Made by a program: the position numbers and the translations under genes. A stretch of 64,000 bases of DNA from an uncultured Bacteroidota bacterium (GTDB taxonomy: Bacteria; Bacteroidota; Bacteroidia; Chitinophagales; Chitinophagaceae). Shown here piece by piece: positions 8,827 through 19,111 of the stretch. Below the pieces are notes generated by a model that had not been told where the DNA came from, searched no databases, and saw only the letters and a list, made by a program, of their open reading frames with translations. Every line of letters begins with the position of its first letter. The stretch's first letter is position 1. Where the stretch lies: positions 156,268-220,267 of the forward strand of contig CAIYLW010000084.1 of the NCBI GenBank assembly GCA_903927185.1, written 5' to 3'.

Positions 8827-8899
8827 TAGTCAAATAAAACTAACAAGTGTTAACTATTGCTTCTAATCATGTAATTTTATCGCTCAATGAAGTAGTGAA

Positions 8900-11800
8900 A
8901 TGGCCTATACAGCAAAGCATAAGATTCGGATTGTAACAGCAGCAAGTTTATTTGATGGGCATGATGCAGCTATAAATGTGATGCGTCGAATTCTGCAATC
9001 CAAGGGAGCAGAAATTATTCATCTCGGCCATAATAGAAGTGTTCTTGAAATAGTAGAATGTGCCATTGAAGAGGATGTGCAAGGAATAGCTATAACTTCT
9101 TACCAAGGCGGCCATCTCGAATTTTTCAAATACATGAGGGATTTACTCGACCAAAATGGATGTAGCCATATCAAAATTTTTGGTGGAGGAGGTGGCACCA
9201 TTTTACCAGAAGAAATCAGACAATTACATCAATATGGAATTAGTAGAATTTATAGCCCAGATGATGGTCGTCAAATGGGTTTGGAAGGAATGATTGAAGA
9301 TGTGATTAAACAATGCGATTTTGAATTGTCCTCTTCATTCAATTATCCCCATGCTTTAAAATTGGATGAACAAAAAGATATAAGAAAAATAGCCAGGCAA
9401 ATTACCAATGCAGAGAATGGAAAAAATTCTCAAAAAATCATTCTCTCCGATGATCAGAAAAAAATACCGGTCTTAGGAATTACGGGTACCGGTGGTGCCG
9501 GGAAAAGCTCGGTAACGGATGAATTAGTAAGAAGATTTTTGCAACATTTTACAGATAAAACTATTGCAGTAATATCTGTAGATCCCTCAAAGAAAAAAAC
9601 TGGTGGGGCTTTGTTAGGAGACCGCATCAGAATGAATTCCATATCAAGCCCAAGAGTGTATATGCGCAGTATGGCAACGCGCGACGATAATACTGCTTTG
9701 AGTGCCTATATGCAAGAAGCTATAGATATCTGTAAAAGTACGGGCTTTGATTTTATAATTTTAGAAAGCGCAGGTGTTGGTCAGAGTGATGCAAGTATTT
9801 TGGACTTCTGCGATTTGAGTTTATATATTATGACTCCTGAATTTGGAGCAGCCTCACAGCTTGAAAAAATAAACATGTTGGATTATGCTGATATGGTTTG
9901 TATCAATAAATTCGACAAAGCAGGAGCGCTTGATGCTTTACACGATGTTCGGAAGCAGTATAAACGAAATCATAATATTTGGAATTTAAAAGACGAAGAA
10001 CTTCCAATAGTTGGAACCATTGCAGCGCAGTTTAATGATGCAGGTGTTAACGAATTGTTTATTAGGCTGATAAAAAAAATAATAGAGAAAACAGGAATAC
10101 ATTTTGGAACAGATCCGGAAACCTGGTTAAAAGGAGAAATAACAACTCAATCTCAAATCATACCACCAAAACGTGTTCGATATTTGTCTGAAATAGCTGA
10201 GCAAAATAGAAATTATGATGCTTGGGCAAATGACCAATCTGCTATTGCAAGTAAATTGTATCAGATCAATGGCACCATAGAAATACTTCAAAAGGAGGCT
10301 TCTTTTAAAAATCTAGAAACACAGGATATTTTGTTTCAGATGAAAAAGCATTTTGATGAAAAATTGAATGTCGAATGCAAAAAATTAATTGAACAATGGC
10401 CTGCTGTTATTAAAAAATATAATTCCGATTTTTTTGAATACCAAGTAAGAGGCAAAACAATTAAGCAATCTTTTGTCAATATTTCATTAAGCGGAACCAG
10501 GATCCCAAAAATCTCTTTGCCGAAATATAAAGACTGGGGTGATATTTTAATGTGGCAGTTGCAAGAAAATGTACCAGGTGAATTTCCCTATACTGCAGGC
10601 TCATTTGAGCTGAAACGTCAGGGTGAAGATCCTACGCGCATGTTTGCTGGTGAGGGTGGTCCGGAACGAACCAATAAACGCTTTCATTATGTTTCTTTGG
10701 GACAGCCTGCAATTCGCTTGTCTACTGCATTTGATAGTGTTACACTTTATGGCGAAGATCCCGATCCTCGGCCGGATATTTATGGTAAAGTGGGCAATAG
10801 TGGAGTTAGCATTGCCACTTTAGATGATGCAAAAAAATTGTATAGTGGATTTGATCTATGTGATGCCAAGACTTCTGTGAGTATGACCATTAACGGACCT
10901 GCTACTATTATTCTTGCCTTTTTTATGAATGCAGCTATTGATCAACTGTGTGAAAAATATATTGAAGAAAAAAATGGTTGGGAGGAAGTTGAAAAATATC
11001 TGACTAATAAATTTAAATCTACTGTAAGACCTATATATTATAATCCTTCTTCTCCTGAAAGATTACCCGAAGGGAATAATGGATTAGGTCTAAAACTTTT
11101 AGGCATTACAGGAGATGAAGTTTTGCCTGCGGAACAATATCAAAAAATAAAGGAAGAGGCGCTTAGGCAAGTTAGAGGGACTGTACAAGCTGATATACTC
11201 AAAGAAGATCAAGCCCAAAACACCTGTATATTTTCAACTGAGTTTGCTTTAAAATTAATGGGTGATGTACAGTACTATTTTATTGATGAAAAAATTCGAA
11301 ACTTTTATAGTGTTAGTATTAGTGGTTACCATATAGCAGAAGCAGGAGCAAATCCTATCACCCAACTGGCATTTACACTTTCCAATGGATTTACTTTTAT
11401 AGAATATTATTTAAGTAGGGGAATGAAGATTGATGATTTTGCTCCTAATCTGTCTTTCTTTTTTAGTAATGGAATGGATGCAGAGTATTGTGTCATTGGT
11501 CGTGTAGCAAGAAGGATTTGGGCCAAAGCCATGAAATTTAAATATCATGGAAATGATCGTTCGCAAAAATTAAAATATCATATTCAAACTAGTGGCAGGA
11601 GTTTGCATGCTCAGGAAATTGACTTTAATGATATACGTACAACACTTCAGGCACTCTATGCGATATATGATAATTGTAATAGTTTACATACGAATGCATA
11701 TGATGAGGCAATTACAACTCCAACGGAAGAAAGTGTAAGAAGGGCAATGGCCATTCAATTAATTATTAATCGAGAACTAGGTACTGCTAAGAATGAAAAT

Positions 11801-12274
11801 CCTAATCAGGGTAGTTTCTTAATTGAAGAATTAACAGATTTGGTGGAAGAGGCTGTTTTAATCGAATTTGATAGATTAACCGAAAGAGGTGGCGTTTTGG
11901 GGGCAATGGAAAGAATGTATCAAAGAAATAAAATTCAAGAAGAAAGCCTTCAGTATGAAACTTTAAAACATACTGGAGAGTTGCCTATTATTGGAGTAAA
12001 CACATTTCTCAATAAAAAAGGAAGCCCTACGATTTTGCCTAATGAAGTAATACGCTCAACATCCGAAGAAAAGCAGCAGCAGATTCAGAACTTACTACAA
12101 TTTCAAAAGCGCAATATTGGTAAAGCCGAACCTGCCCTTATACGACTAAAGAAAGCAGCCATAAACAATGAGAACCTTTTTGAGGAATTAATGGAAACTG
12201 TAAAATATTGTTCATTAGGCCAGATTACCCATGCTTTATATGAAGTTGGGGGGCAGTATAGAAGAAATATGTAA
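8900..12274 (+). CDS. icmF: Fused isobutyryl-CoA mutase IcmF (B12-dependent, with G-protein chaperone domain)
   Basis: IcmF interconverts isobutyryl-CoA and n-butyryl-CoA with adenosylcobalamin. Domain order in the 1124 residues is typical: B12-binding domain at 1-135 (D19-G-H21, the cobalt-ligating histidine motif), MeaB-type GTPase at about 190-410 (Walker [10 protein letters not shown]), linker, then the mutase TIM barrel from about 550. Two substrate-pocket residues fit isobutyryl-CoA mutase rather than methylmalonyl-CoA mutase: F582 in TRMFAGEGG (Tyr in the latter) and Q773 in AQNTCIF (Arg in the latter). The SGYH histidine is near residue 810. No cobalamin riboswitch fits in the 73 bp upstream. 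Role in branched-chain amino acid or fatty acid metabolism is inferred. Confidence 0.93.
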   Translation: MAYTAKHKIRIVTAASLFDGHDAAINVMRRILQSKGAEIIHLGHNRSVLEIVECAIEEDVQGIAITSYQGGHLEFFKYMRDLLDQNGCSHIKIFGGGGGTILPEEIRQLHQYGISRIYSPDDGRQMGLEGMIEDVIKQCDFELSSSFNYPHALKLDEQKDIRKIARQITNAENGKNSQKIILSDDQKKIPVLGITGTGGAGKSSVTDELVRRFLQHFTDKTIAVISVDPSKKKTGGALLGDRIRMNSISSPRVYMRSMATRDDNTALSAYMQEAIDICKSTGFDFIILESAGVGQSDASILDFCDLSLYIMTPEFGAASQLEKINMLDYADMVCINKFDKAGALDALHDVRKQYKRNHNIWNLKDEELPIVGTIAAQFNDAGVNELFIRLIKKIIEKTGIHFGTDPETWLKGEITTQSQIIPPKRVRYLSEIAEQNRNYDAWANDQSAIASKLYQINGTIEILQKEASFKNLETQDILFQMKKHFDEKLNVECKKLIEQWPAVIKKYNSDFFEYQVRGKTIKQSFVNISLSGTRIPKISLPKYKDWGDILMWQLQENVPGEFPYTAGSFELKRQGEDPTRMFAGEGGPERTNKRFHYVSLGQPAIRLSTAFDSVTLYGEDPDPRPDIYGKVGNSGVSIATLDDAKKLYSGFDLCDAKTSVSMTINGPATIILAFFMNAAIDQLCEKYIEEKNGWEEVEKYLTNKFKSTVRPIYYNPSSPERLPEGNNGLGLKLLGITGDEVLPAEQYQKIKEEALRQVRGTVQADILKEDQAQNTCIFSTEFALKLMGDVQYYFIDEKIRNFYSVSISGYHIAEAGANPITQLAFTLSNGFTFIEYYLSRGMKIDDFAPNLSFFFSNGMDAEYCVIGRVARRIWAKAMKFKYHGNDRSQKLKYHIQTSGRSLHAQEIDFNDIRTTLQALYAIYDNCNSLHTNAYDEAITTPTEESVRRAMAIQLIINRELGTAKNENPNQGSFLIEELTDLVEEAVLIEFDRLTERGGVLGAMERMYQRNKIQEESLQYETLKHTGELPIIGVNTFLNKKGSPTILPNEVIRSTSEEKQQQIQNLLQFQKRNIGKAEPALIRLKKAAINNENLFEELMETVKYCSLGQITHALYEVGGQYRRNM

Positions 12275-12332
12275 ATAGGTTATTTTCATCTTTTAAAAAA
12301 AGCTAACTTATGCCCGTTTTAAAATCAGAAAT

Positions 12333-12929
12333 ATGATAGTTAAAAGATTTTTATTGGTATTGAGTTGTGGATTGTTAACCCTTACTGCTTTACAAGCGCA
12401 ATATAGAAAAATAGACACTACAATGAAAGTGGGCAGTGCCGGCTACCGTGTTTATTGTAACAACAAAAATCCTGAGAAGAATAACCTTAATGTTACACCT
12501 ATTGGCTTTGATAAAAGTGCTCGTGAAATATCTATTGAAATTAAAGGAAGAGTTTTATCAACAGAGTCGGACGACCTCAACAACGATGGGTTTCCCGATC
12601 TGATTCTTTATATATATAGCAGCGATGTAAATGGATATGGTAAAGCGTTTGGAATTTATTCTGATAAAAACCAAGGGATACGCCCAATTATGTTCCCAGA
12701 TATTATGGATGATATGAAATTGTCTGTTGGATATAAAGGCCATGATGAATATAGTTTAATTGAAGGAAATTTGATGCGACGTTTTCCTGTCTATCAAAAA
12801 GTTGATAGTGTAAATACTTTACCTAATGGGATGATACGTCAAATTCAGTATCGAGTGGTGCCTACTGAACAAGAAGGATTTAAATTTAAAGTGGTTAGAT
12901 CTTTTGAATTTAAAAAATCACAACCTTAA
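12333..12929 (+). CDS. Hypothetical exported protein with a DxNxDG calcium-type loop
   Basis: I do not recognise a named family. The 198-residue protein has a signal peptide (residues 1-22, ending LQAQ) and a predicted beta-rich mature part. Near residue 80 it carries DDLNNDGFPDLILYIYS, the DxNxDG pattern of EF-hand-like or FG-GAP/VCBS calcium loops, here as a single copy. It lies 58 bp after icmF and 70 bp before the secreted phosphoesterase gene, all on one strand. The calcium-binding interpretation is an inference from this motif alone. Confidence 0.7.
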   Translation: MIVKRFLLVLSCGLLTLTALQAQYRKIDTTMKVGSAGYRVYCNNKNPEKNNLNVTPIGFDKSAREISIEIKGRVLSTESDDLNNDGFPDLILYIYSSDVNGYGKAFGIYSDKNQGIRPIMFPDIMDDMKLSVGYKGHDEYSLIEGNLMRRFPVYQKVDSVNTLPNGMIRQIQYRVVPTEQEGFKFKVVRSFEFKKSQP

Positions 12930-12999
12930 TTCTTTGTTGTTTATTTATTAATACACAGCTGTTTTCAATTAATTATTTTAGTGTTTCAAAATTTGAGTC

Positions 13000-15423
13000 A
13001 TGAAGAAGCTAATAGTTATTGTTACTATTTTATTTGCTTGTCAATTTATTGAAGCGCAAACTGCTTCTCAATTAGCATCCTCCAGAAAAACCTTACCTAA
13101 TGGCTGGAGTTTATCGCCTGTAGGTAGAAGTATTCCTTTGGGTGATTTACCACTTAATATGGTAGTAAGTAAATCAAAAAAATTATTGGCTGTAACTAAT
13201 AATGGACAAAGTGTTCAAAGTATAGAATTAATTGATCCTGTTTCTGAGAAGATATTGGATTCTGTAGTGATAAGTAAAAGCTGGTATGGTTTAACTTTTA
13301 GTATGGATGAAAAATTTCTTTATGCAGCAGGAGGACACGATAATTGGATTTTGAAATATCGCATCCAAAAAAATAAATTAATTCTGGAGGATACAATTGT
13401 ACTTGGAAAAAAATGGCCAAATAAAATTGCGCCAGCTGGTATTGCATTGGATGATGATAAAAATGTGATGTATGTGGTAACAAAAGATGACCATTCCCTA
13501 TACATAATAGACTTGTCAACTAAGATCGCTATCCCATATAATTTAGGTGGAGAAGCATTCACCTGTGTTTTATCTCCCAATAAAAAAGAATTATTTATTA
13601 GTTGCTGGGGCTGTGACAAATTAATTGTATTCGATACAGAGAAGAAAAATATAGTAAATCAGATTACAGTAGGAGATAACCCTAATGATATTGTAATGAA
13701 TAAGAAAGGCAACTGGATTTTTGTTGCTAACTCAAATGACAATTCTGTTTCAGTTATTGATGCTGGTAAAAGAAAAGTAGTTGAAGTACTTAATGCAGCA
13801 TTATATCCTGATGCGCCAAACGGGTCTACTACAAATGCACTTGCTTTGAGTACTGATGAGAAAACATTATATATCGCAAACGCAGATAATAACTGCTTAG
13901 CAGTTTTCGATGTGAGTCAACCAGGTGCAAGTAAGAGTAGGGGATTTGTTCCAGTAGGATGGTATCCTACTAATGTAAAAGTAATTGACAAGAAAGTTTT
14001 TGTTGCCAATGGGAAAGGTTTTACTTCAATGGCTAACCCTTATGGCCCCAATCCTTTCGCGAACAAACAACAAGTTAATTATCAGCAGGGCGACTTAGCC
14101 CGACCCAAAGATGTTCAATATATAGCTGGATTATTTAAAGGAACAATGAGCATTTTTGAAGAGCCTAATGAGGCACAGATGGCCATCTTTTCAAAGCAAG
14201 TGTATTATAATACTCCTTATAAAAAAGAACAAGAGTCGATTGCTGAAGGCGAAATTGGAAATCCGATTCCTAGAAAAGTTGGAGATAAGAGTCCAATCAA
14301 ATATGTATTCTATGTGATTAAAGAAAATAGAACATATGATCAGGTACTTGGTGATATAAAAAAAGGAAATGGAGAACCACGATTAGTATTATTCGGAGAA
14401 AATGTCACCCCAAATCAACATGCATTAGCCAATGAGTTTGTGTTGTTAGATAATTTTTATGTAGATGGGGAAGTGAGTGCAGATGGACATAATTGGACAA
14501 CTGGAGCGTATGCTACAGATTTTTTAGAAAAAAATTGGGTAAATAGCTATGGAGGAAGAGGAGGTGGATATGATGCGGAAGGTAATCGCGAAGTGGCGAA
14601 TAATAAAGGAGGATTTATTTGGGATCATTGTAAAAAAGCAGGTGTTAGTTATCGTACTTATGGTGAATTTGCGGATAATTTTAAGCCAAATATTCCTTCT
14701 TTGAAAAATCACCTATGTCCGTATTTTACTGGCTTTACTGGTATGGTAAAAGATACTACTCGATTTGGCCAGTGGAAAAAAGAGTTTGATTCTTTGGTAG
14801 CAGTAAAAGCTGTTCCTCATTTTAATACGGTACGTTTTGGGAACGACCATACTGAAGGGTTGCGCAAGGGTAGACCAACTCCATATGCGCATGTTGCAGA
14901 CAATGATTTAGCCGTAGGTATGTTTGTTGAATATTTGAGTAAGAGTCCAATTTGGAATGAAACGGCTATATTCATTGTAGAAGATGATGCACAGAATGGC
15001 GCAGATCATGTAGATGCTCATAGAAGCCCAGCTTATGTTGCTGGTGGATATATAAAAAGAAATATGGTTGATCACACAATGTATTCAACATCCTCTATTT
15101 TGCGGACTATGGAATTAATTTTAGGGATACCACCAATGAGTCAATATGACGCTGCTGCAACTCCTTTGTGGAGAGTATTTGCGCCTAAAGCCAATTCAAG
15201 TGGTTTTACAGCAAGAAACAGTATGATTAATCTGGAAGACAAAAATACTGCGATTAATGAATGGCAAAAACGCTCTGAAAAGTTTGACTTTGCAAAAGAA
15301 GATGCAGTACCCGATTTGGAATTCAATATGGTTTTATGGCATGGTTTAAAAGGCGATCATGAACAATATCCTGGTCCTAAAAGAGCTGCATTTTTTAAAG
15401 AAAATAAAATAGATAAGGATTAA
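13000..15423 (+). CDS. Secreted YVTN beta-propeller/phosphoesterase-family fusion protein
   Basis: An 807-residue exported protein with a signal peptide ending around IEAQ (residue 19). Residues about 40-340 are a YncE-like beta-propeller with repeats such as GDNPNDIVMNKKGNWIFVAN and NALALSTDEKTLYIAN. From about 425 a phosphoesterase/alkaline-phosphatase-like domain follows, with FYVIKENRTYDQVLGD, VDGEVSADGHNWTTGAYA and, later, IVEDDAQNGADHVDAHRS, which supply the expected metal-binding Asp and His residues. This combination is common in Bacteroidota and acidobacterial proteins; the substrate is unknown. Its stop codon directly abuts the stop of the convergent porZ gene. Confidence 0.85.
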   Translation: MKKLIVIVTILFACQFIEAQTASQLASSRKTLPNGWSLSPVGRSIPLGDLPLNMVVSKSKKLLAVTNNGQSVQSIELIDPVSEKILDSVVISKSWYGLTFSMDEKFLYAAGGHDNWILKYRIQKNKLILEDTIVLGKKWPNKIAPAGIALDDDKNVMYVVTKDDHSLYIIDLSTKIAIPYNLGGEAFTCVLSPNKKELFISCWGCDKLIVFDTEKKNIVNQITVGDNPNDIVMNKKGNWIFVANSNDNSVSVIDAGKRKVVEVLNAALYPDAPNGSTTNALALSTDEKTLYIANADNNCLAVFDVSQPGASKSRGFVPVGWYPTNVKVIDKKVFVANGKGFTSMANPYGPNPFANKQQVNYQQGDLARPKDVQYIAGLFKGTMSIFEEPNEAQMAIFSKQVYYNTPYKKEQESIAEGEIGNPIPRKVGDKSPIKYVFYVIKENRTYDQVLGDIKKGNGEPRLVLFGENVTPNQHALANEFVLLDNFYVDGEVSADGHNWTTGAYATDFLEKNWVNSYGGRGGGYDAEGNREVANNKGGFIWDHCKKAGVSYRTYGEFADNFKPNIPSLKNHLCPYFTGFTGMVKDTTRFGQWKKEFDSLVAVKAVPHFNTVRFGNDHTEGLRKGRPTPYAHVADNDLAVGMFVEYLSKSPIWNETAIFIVEDDAQNGADHVDAHRSPAYVAGGYIKRNMVDHTMYSTSSILRTMELILGIPPMSQYDAAATPLWRVFAPKANSSGFTARNSMINLEDKNTAINEWQKRSEKFDFAKEDAVPDLEFNMVLWHGLKGDHEQYPGPKRAAFFKENKIDKD

Positions 15424-17781
15424 TTAACGGCCTGAAACGATAACTATTTTAGTAACTAACTTTTCATTTCCGCCATTATCTATTATTAATACAAGATAAA
15501 CCCCACTGGCCACTTTTTGTCCTTTATAATTTTTCCCATCCCAGATGGCCTGACCTCCTAGTGCTCTTGTTTGATACACAAGTGTGCCGTTTAACTCAGC
15601 TATTTTAACCAATGCATTATTTACAACACCTCTGATAGCGATGCTTCCATTATAGCCTGGAGGAACAGGATTTGGGAATACTAAAACAGATTGATTTGTA
15701 TCTGTTCCTTCGGTGGCAGTACTCCTAAAACTGCATATCCCATTAAATGTGGCAATAAATACTTCACCAGTATTTGGATTGATTGCAATTTTTTTCACAT
15801 CATTACTAAGTAAGGGACTATTATCGCTATTGAATTGGTAAATGATTTTGTCCCCTTCGGCAGATATTAACCATAATCCATTTTTAGTTCCAACCCATTT
15901 TCGATTAGCTCCATCAACAGCCATACATTGAACTATTTGATCCTGAAATAAATAACCGGCAAATCGATCTTGTTGAACAATTGGTAATAATGCATCGCAG
16001 CCAGAACCAGTAAATATTTCAGAATTACATTGAATGATACCAATGCCTTTATCTGTGCCCACCCATATAAAACCATTTTTATCTTTCGTTAGGCATAACA
16101 CATTATTACTAGGCAAATTTCCTAAGCCTACACCAGATAGATAATTTTTCCATTTGTCGTCATTAACTGCATCAATATTGTTTCCCGGGTTGTAACATAT
16201 TACACCGTTACCTTTTGGGCTAACAATAAAAAGCTGATTTGCATCATCAACTACAATCTGACTAAGCGCATTTTCATTTAAATTAAAAGGCACTTGAAAT
16301 GCATTCCAGCTACCATCACTTTTTCTAACCTGAATATTTTTTGCAGCTCCATAATTACTTATCCAGAGATTTTTATTTTGGTCGAATGCTAATCCACTTA
16401 TTCTATAACTGGTTGGGTCACCAATCGCTGCTTGAAGAGTAGAATTCTTCTGTTTATAGATAGTAATGTTATTGTCTTTGACATTAATAAGACCACCTCC
16501 AAAACTACCTGCCCAAATACTTGCATTATCAGGGTCTGAAGCTAGGCTTATAAAATCAAGAACTGAATCTAGTTGAGGTCGATTGTAATAACCTTGATAA
16601 GTCCAAAGATCATTTGAATAATTAAAAATCCCATCTCTGTTATATTGATAGTTCCATGCATCATTTACAGAACCAGCAGCAACTGTTAAATCATCATTTT
16701 GAAAAATCATTTCTCCGCTTGATATGCCCAAGGGCCCATTTGGTATGTATTGTTCGTAATTTGCATTACAATTAATGAGCCCTCCAAAATAATCTGCAAC
16801 CCAAACATCTTTCCCAACTTTTAAAGCGTTTTTAGGAAATGAAATGACTCCTGCTTTTGAATAAGTTTGAAAGATATTGCCCTTGTCATCTAATATTAAT
16901 ACTCGAGAACTTCCATCGCTTTTTCTTTGAGTAATTTCCAATTCGTTACCATTACTATTTAAACTGATAATCGGCCAACTGGAATCGGTATATAGAAGTG
17001 TCCAAAGTGAATTATTTTGTATTAGTAGACTATCATTTTTTTGAATAACGATTTGATTATTGATTGTAACAATATTATTTACAGGTCCATAACTTAAGCC
17101 GGCTGTACCACTTATGTTTTGCCATGAATTTGGGCTTGAAAGACTGGGTGATTGTTGATTTACTTTTTTTAATCCCTCTTCTGTTGCTGCATAAAAATAT
17201 TGCCCATCTTTATTGAAACCATTAACTTTTACTTGACTGCCATTGTTACCTAAATACCAAGTATCTTTTATTTCATATTTAGTTAAGTCTGCTACAATTA
17301 CTCCTAATCCGGCAGATAAATATGCAAGGCCATTGTAGCAATAAATTTGATTGATTGTTTTATTAGCGGTAATGGTTGATCTTTTAATGTCGCCTAGATT
17401 TTTTACGAGTGAACCCTTCAATATATCAACATTACTATTTGTATAAGCAATTACTAATTGGGCAGTTGTAGAATCCCAGGAGATTGCAGAAATACCAATA
17501 TCATTTAAACCAGTAATTTTTGAATACCTATTAATTTGGTTGGTTGATACAGAAAATACAGCTTCATCTGTGGCTGTATAAAGTTTATCTCCAGTAACTA
17601 CTTGGATACAATGCTGATAAGGTAAATGTTCACGCCAATTTCCAATGGGTTGTAATCGATTTTGAGCATGTATAAGATTCACAAAACTTATACTTATCAG
17701 AAAAAGAAAAAGACAGTTAATTCTATCCAAAAGATAGAAAAGAGATTTCAGCAAATTCAAATGTATTCGCATATAAAACAT
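15424..17781 (-). CDS. porZ: Type IX secretion system component PorZ
   Basis: PorZ is a cell-surface protein of the T9SS attachment complex that works with the PorU sortase. The 785-residue length is close to that of characterised PorZ. A signal peptide (about 1-40, ending HAQ) is followed by the characteristic start of the mature protein, IGNWREHLPY, then two beta-propellers (repeats such as NKNLWISNYG and NGFIWVGTDKGIGI). The last 85 residues form a type A sorting domain (VFPNPVPPGYNGSI through GQKVASGVYLV). ATG at 17781 is used; an ATG three codons later is equally possible. Other por genes are not in the window. A generic two-component-regulator-type propeller protein is the main alternative. 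Confidence 0.85.
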   Translation of the reverse strand: MFYMRIHLNLLKSLFYLLDRINCLFLFLISISFVNLIHAQNRLQPIGNWREHLPYQHCIQVVTGDKLYTATDEAVFSVSTNQINRYSKITGLNDIGISAISWDSTTAQLVIAYTNSNVDILKGSLVKNLGDIKRSTITANKTINQIYCYNGLAYLSAGLGVIVADLTKYEIKDTWYLGNNGSQVKVNGFNKDGQYFYAATEEGLKKVNQQSPSLSSPNSWQNISGTAGLSYGPVNNIVTINNQIVIQKNDSLLIQNNSLWTLLYTDSSWPIISLNSNGNELEITQRKSDGSSRVLILDDKGNIFQTYSKAGVISFPKNALKVGKDVWVADYFGGLINCNANYEQYIPNGPLGISSGEMIFQNDDLTVAAGSVNDAWNYQYNRDGIFNYSNDLWTYQGYYNRPQLDSVLDFISLASDPDNASIWAGSFGGGLINVKDNNITIYKQKNSTLQAAIGDPTSYRISGLAFDQNKNLWISNYGAAKNIQVRKSDGSWNAFQVPFNLNENALSQIVVDDANQLFIVSPKGNGVICYNPGNNIDAVNDDKWKNYLSGVGLGNLPSNNVLCLTKDKNGFIWVGTDKGIGIIQCNSEIFTGSGCDALLPIVQQDRFAGYLFQDQIVQCMAVDGANRKWVGTKNGLWLISAEGDKIIYQFNSDNSPLLSNDVKKIAINPNTGEVFIATFNGICSFRSTATEGTDTNQSVLVFPNPVPPGYNGSIAIRGVVNNALVKIAELNGTLVYQTRALGGQAIWDGKNYKGQKVASGVYLVLIIDNGGNEKLVTKIVIVSGR

Positions 17782-18009
17782 AGTCTAAAGTTAAGCGAAT
17801 ACTGCAATTATCAGACTTTTTGTAGCAATACACCTACAAGAGATTTAAGATTTATGCTACATAACTAGCATGTTAAATGTTTGATTTTTGATATGTAATT
17901 GGGACTCTTTTTAAAAATAAAAACATGGTATTAGAATTATACTATTAGCTCTTAAGGAGTTAAGGCAATGGCTTTAAAAGCATTTTTGTACCCCAATTTT
18001 AAAAATAGG

Positions 18010-18233
18010 TTACTTCACAAATTGCCCATTTGTGAAGTAAATAGCCGGAAAATAGAACCCAAGGTTATTTTAATTTTTTGCTGGTTGTATGGCTCGTTTA
18101 CTGAATAGTTGAAGTTACTGGGAAGCTAACCAATTAACTCATCGAGTCTAACCCCAGTAAGTTGATGGTGCAGCAATTAGGGGTGCTCCCCATCAAATTT
18201 ATAATCCCTTCCTTTCTAGGAGGGGTTTTTTTT
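18010..18233 (+). ncRNA. Candidate structured RNA ending in an intrinsic terminator
   Basis: The 520 bp between the divergent porZ and PAS-receiver genes hold four inverted repeats in a row. Hairpin 1: a perfect 13-bp stem 18010-18022/18028-18040 with loop TGCCC. Hairpin 2: an 8-bp stem 18115-18122/18153-18160 enclosing a small 4-bp hairpin (18137-18140/18144-18147). Hairpin 3: a perfect 7-bp stem 18162-18168/18190-18196 with an inner AGCA/TGCT pairing. Hairpin 4 is an intrinsic terminator. A terminator here cannot belong to either flanking gene's 3' end, so it should end a separate RNA or an attenuated leader of the downstream gene. I do not recognise a known riboswitch, SRP, tmRNA or RNase P pattern. 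The 5' end is unknown. Confidence 0.45.
18206..18233 (+). terminator. Intrinsic terminator of the candidate RNA
   Basis: A 7-bp stem (18206-18212/18219-18225, one G-U pair) with a 6-base loop is followed by eight T bases on the plus strand. On the minus strand no T run follows, so it works in the plus direction only. Confidence 0.7.
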
Positions 18234-18301
18234 ATTTTTTTGAACTTTTAATAAAGACAACTGTTAAATAAAATTTACGCAATAAATACAGTAAAAAATT
18301 G

Positions 18302-19111
18302 ATGAAAACACAATTCTTTTTATATGATTTCAGCCTTGAAGAGAAAGAACGTTTTCTGGATAAAGTGTTAAGTAGTTTAGATGATTTAATTTTTGTATTC
18401 GAGTTAAATAGTTTCAAAGTTATATTTCACAATAATTCATTCAATCCACTATCTCACTGGGATTCAATACTATCTTCAAATAATTTTTTTGATGCTATAA
18501 AATCAAAATTGAGTTTGAATAACTTACCTGCTTTTATGCAATTATCAGAAAAGATAAATCGATTGGAGGATCGAGATCTTGTTGTACGCGAATTACATAT
18601 AAAAAATAAGGAAGAGGATTTTGGACTTTATCAAATTGAGTTATCACTTTTTGATAGAACTGGGATGAAACCTGTTCAAGTGATGTGTAAAGTACATACC
18701 ATACAGGAGCAATTAAAAGGGAAGGATTTAGTTAATAGTTCTAATGCATTTTCTAAAATCATATTAATTGATGACGATGTGTTAACTAATATCCTAAATG
18801 AAAAAATCATTAAATCTGTTCAACCTCAATTTGAAATTATTGTTTTTCTTTCTGTTGAAGAAGCGCTAGAATGGTTGCAAACAGAAGATAAGCTGGGAGA
18901 TTATCTTATTTTTTTAGACATCAATTTTCCAGGAAAAAATGGTTGGGACTTCATGAAGTCTTATAATGAATTCTCTGTTCAATCAAAAATAATTATGCTG
19001 TCTTCTTCTATAGTTCCAGGTGATAGAGTTAAAGCATTAGCTTATAATAGTGTAATTCAATACATGTGTAAACCCCTTTCTTTCGAATTTATTGAATCTT
19101 TACTGACTTAA
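18302..19111 (+). CDS. PAS-like/receiver domain response regulator
   Basis: A 269-residue protein: an N-terminal PAS-like domain (about 10-135) joined to a C-terminal receiver domain (about 152-269). The receiver has the acidic triad IDDD (157-159), phospho-acceptor D206 in FLDINFP, the switch serines MLSSS (232-236) and K257 in CKPLS. There is no output DNA-binding domain. It is a shortened paralogue of the 22019-23071 gene: both share the EEKxxxL N terminus, the DDDxLTNxLNxKII motif and the PLSxEFxE tail, but this copy lacks the roughly 80-residue helical DHp-like segment. ATG at 18302 is preferred over the TTG one codon earlier. Its stop overlaps that of the convergent regulator by 3 bp. 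Confidence 0.8.
   Translation: MKTQFFLYDFSLEEKERFLDKVLSSLDDLIFVFELNSFKVIFHNNSFNPLSHWDSILSSNNFFDAIKSKLSLNNLPAFMQLSEKINRLEDRDLVVRELHIKNKEEDFGLYQIELSLFDRTGMKPVQVMCKVHTIQEQLKGKDLVNSSNAFSKIILIDDDVLTNILNEKIIKSVQPQFEIIVFLSVEEALEWLQTEDKLGDYLIFLDINFPGKNGWDFMKSYNEFSVQSKIIMLSSSIVPGDRVKALAYNSVIQYMCKPLSFEFIESLLT

Noticed and set aside
8827..8899. Cobalamin riboswitch before icmF
   Set aside because: The gap is only 73 bp and has no B12-box-like sequence or fitting stems.
10600..10650. Pivalyl-CoA-mutase-like Leu in the IcmF pocket (from SFELKR)
   Set aside because: A careful alignment anchored on the AG motif places F582 of TRMFAG, not this Leu, at the specificity position.
18115..18160. Possible tRNA-like element
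   Set aside because: It has one long stem and a small hairpin but no acceptor stem, T-arm sequence or CCA end; it fits a simple structured RNA better.
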